In this document: piece by piece, positions 62,641-64,000 of the stretch
How the letters are laid out: every line of letters starts with the position of its first letter
Numbering within the stretch: the first letter of the stretch is position 1
Assembly (NCBI GenBank): GCA_949752735.1
Contig: OX457042.1
Location: forward strand, 22,746,995 to 22,810,994
Direction of reading: 5' to 3'
Length of the DNA: 64,000 nucleotides
Source of the DNA: Lumbricus terrestris
Lineage: Eukaryota > Annelida > Clitellata > Crassiclitellata > Lumbricidae
Notes under the pieces: generated by a model
What the model was told of the DNA's origin: nothing
The model's database searches: none
What the model saw: the letters and a program-made list of their open reading frames with translations, nothing else
Position numbers and translations under genes: made by a program

Positions 62641-64000
62641 AAAAAGACTTCAGGATGAATGGATTTTGAACTGAATGATTGAATGGATGGTGTGGGCTGC
62701 ATTCATCTTGATGCTGGTGCTAGAAGATTCTGCTGATGGTTACTTCTTGACCTTTTTGGAAAAGGATAGCAGCCACACTATCTATCAACTCTTATGGATG
62801 TCGTTGCATTTGCTTTTGCACTGGAAACTTTAGCCACATGTAATACTCAGCTATGGCTTGTTGTTTGTCTCTCAAGGGTCTGTGTTGCATTGTGGTTGTA
62901 AATCCTGAAATTGATTGATTTTTTATCCTGAATTTTGAGTTTTAATCATTTGAAATCTTCAATTTAAATCCTTTGGATGGGTTGTTGGCTCACTGCATGC
63001 TGTTGCTTCATGCTTGATGTACACACAGAAACAATTGCCAACAATTGCCAACCAGCTGTTTTGTAATCAAGTTACTTATCCAATTGATCAATCTCTTAGT
63101 CTTTTTCAGTGTTTGTATATTCAACCTGGTTGCTGTTACCTATTTGATCAGCTGAAAGCGGTTTTCATAATACTCCCTTGAAATAGTTTAGATTTTAGCT
63201 CACCCAATACAGCTTTTTGCTTACAAGTTTTTTATGCCATGGATATTAATGGTAATCTTAACTTTAGGAGAAATTTAGTTATTTGAATTGGAAACATGTT
63301 TCATACATGCATATTCCTTGTGCACTGTTACAGGAACTTATTTTTTTGGATAAATATTACAATAATGGAAACTTGCATGCAAGATTTCTTAATATTGAAA
63401 ATTTGTAGGCTTCTCAATTCAAAATTAATTGGAATATAGATGAAATACTGTGGTAATGAAAACCATCTTCTTTTGCAAGTTTCATTGGAAATAAGGTAAT
63501 GCCATCTATTTGGTATCTTAGTCATCGTGATGGACTGGCATATGGGTTTTTTGTTTTGTGTAATTGGCTTTGCATGGTCTTGCTTTAAATATTTTACTGC
63601 CTTCATCCTTTATTCTTGATGTTACATTTTATAACCAAGCCGCTTTGATCAAAATGCAACATATAAACGTTGCAGATTGGAGACTGTCTGCTTGGGCAAA
63701 CCAGCCAGTCTCTAATCAGCAAAGACTGTTATATTACTTTGGCTGACTGGCTTTGATTTCTAACTTCATTACCTTACATTGGTTGCGCAATTTATTGTCA
63801 GTCATGATTGATTAGATTTAGCTGAATTTATTTGAATCTGTTAGTTTTCATACGAAAACTTAATTTAAATCGATCGGATGAATGGAGATTGACAACCACT
63901 ATGGTGCTGTTAACAATAGTGACTATTTTGGAAAACCTATGGTGACTGAGTTAGGTATGCAGGGAATGAACTATTGCAGCTTACCTGCAGTGATTCAAAG
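62641..64000. other. Fibulin intron 8 to right edge
   Basis: No further fibulin exon, RNA gene or clear repeat is visible. The next exon must lie beyond the window. Confidence 0.45.

Overview
The window is animal nuclear DNA: three multi-exon genes with GT-AG introns, many short interspersed repeats and microsatellites, and no bacterial-style operons. The recurrent TAGGCCTA-type motif, the intron-rich architecture and the repertoire (FAM120, ceramide kinase, fibulin, CR1/L2- and RTE-like LINEs, tRNA-derived SINEs, a Ty3-type LTR element) suggest an invertebrate deuterostome, perhaps an echinoderm or hemichordate. I cannot fix the species.

Layout. (1) About 1-12,470, minus strand: twelve coding exons (815 codons) of a FAM120-family gene, running off the left edge before its C-terminus. 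Its introns hold a 36-bp inverted minisatellite, a perfect 36-bp-arm palindrome, SINEs and short TTAA-flanked elements. (2) 13,173-24,098: one 10.9-kb LTR retrotransposon, minus strand, with two 2,287-bp LTRs that I found to differ at one base and a 4-bp TTTC target-site duplication. It encodes a 996-codon Gag but no recognisable pol. Gag starts inside the 5' LTR. A broken mariner-type transposon lies in its 3' part. (3) 24,610-38,856, plus strand: a complete ceramide kinase gene (12 exons, 619 codons) including one phase-symmetric 213-bp exon that may be a cassette. Its introns carry a Mutator-like element with tandem-repeat termini and a CR1/L2-type LINE fragment. (4) 38,857-44,537: putative ceramide kinase 3' UTR and an intergenic region with SINE and minisatellite sequence. 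(5) 44,538 to the right edge, plus strand: the first eight exons (436 codons) of a fibulin-1-like extracellular matrix gene: signal peptide, anaphylatoxin-like domains, then EGF modules on phase-1 exons. Its introns hold three hAT-type elements with exact 8-bp target duplications and a 31-bp minisatellite made of copies of a 5' splice site.

The genes are separate functions (RNA-binding/coactivator-like protein, sphingolipid kinase, matrix glycoprotein) rather than a pathway. FAM120 and CERK are divergent, and the young LTR element has separated their promoters, with its 3' LTR promoter pointing into FAM120. The least ordinary items are the Gag-only LTR element with its ORF crossing the LTR and primer-binding-site region, the splice-donor minisatellite in the fibulin gene, and the MULE with repeat-built termini. 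Exon boundaries were placed by eye from GT/AG signals, reading-frame continuity and remembered family similarity; no database search was run.
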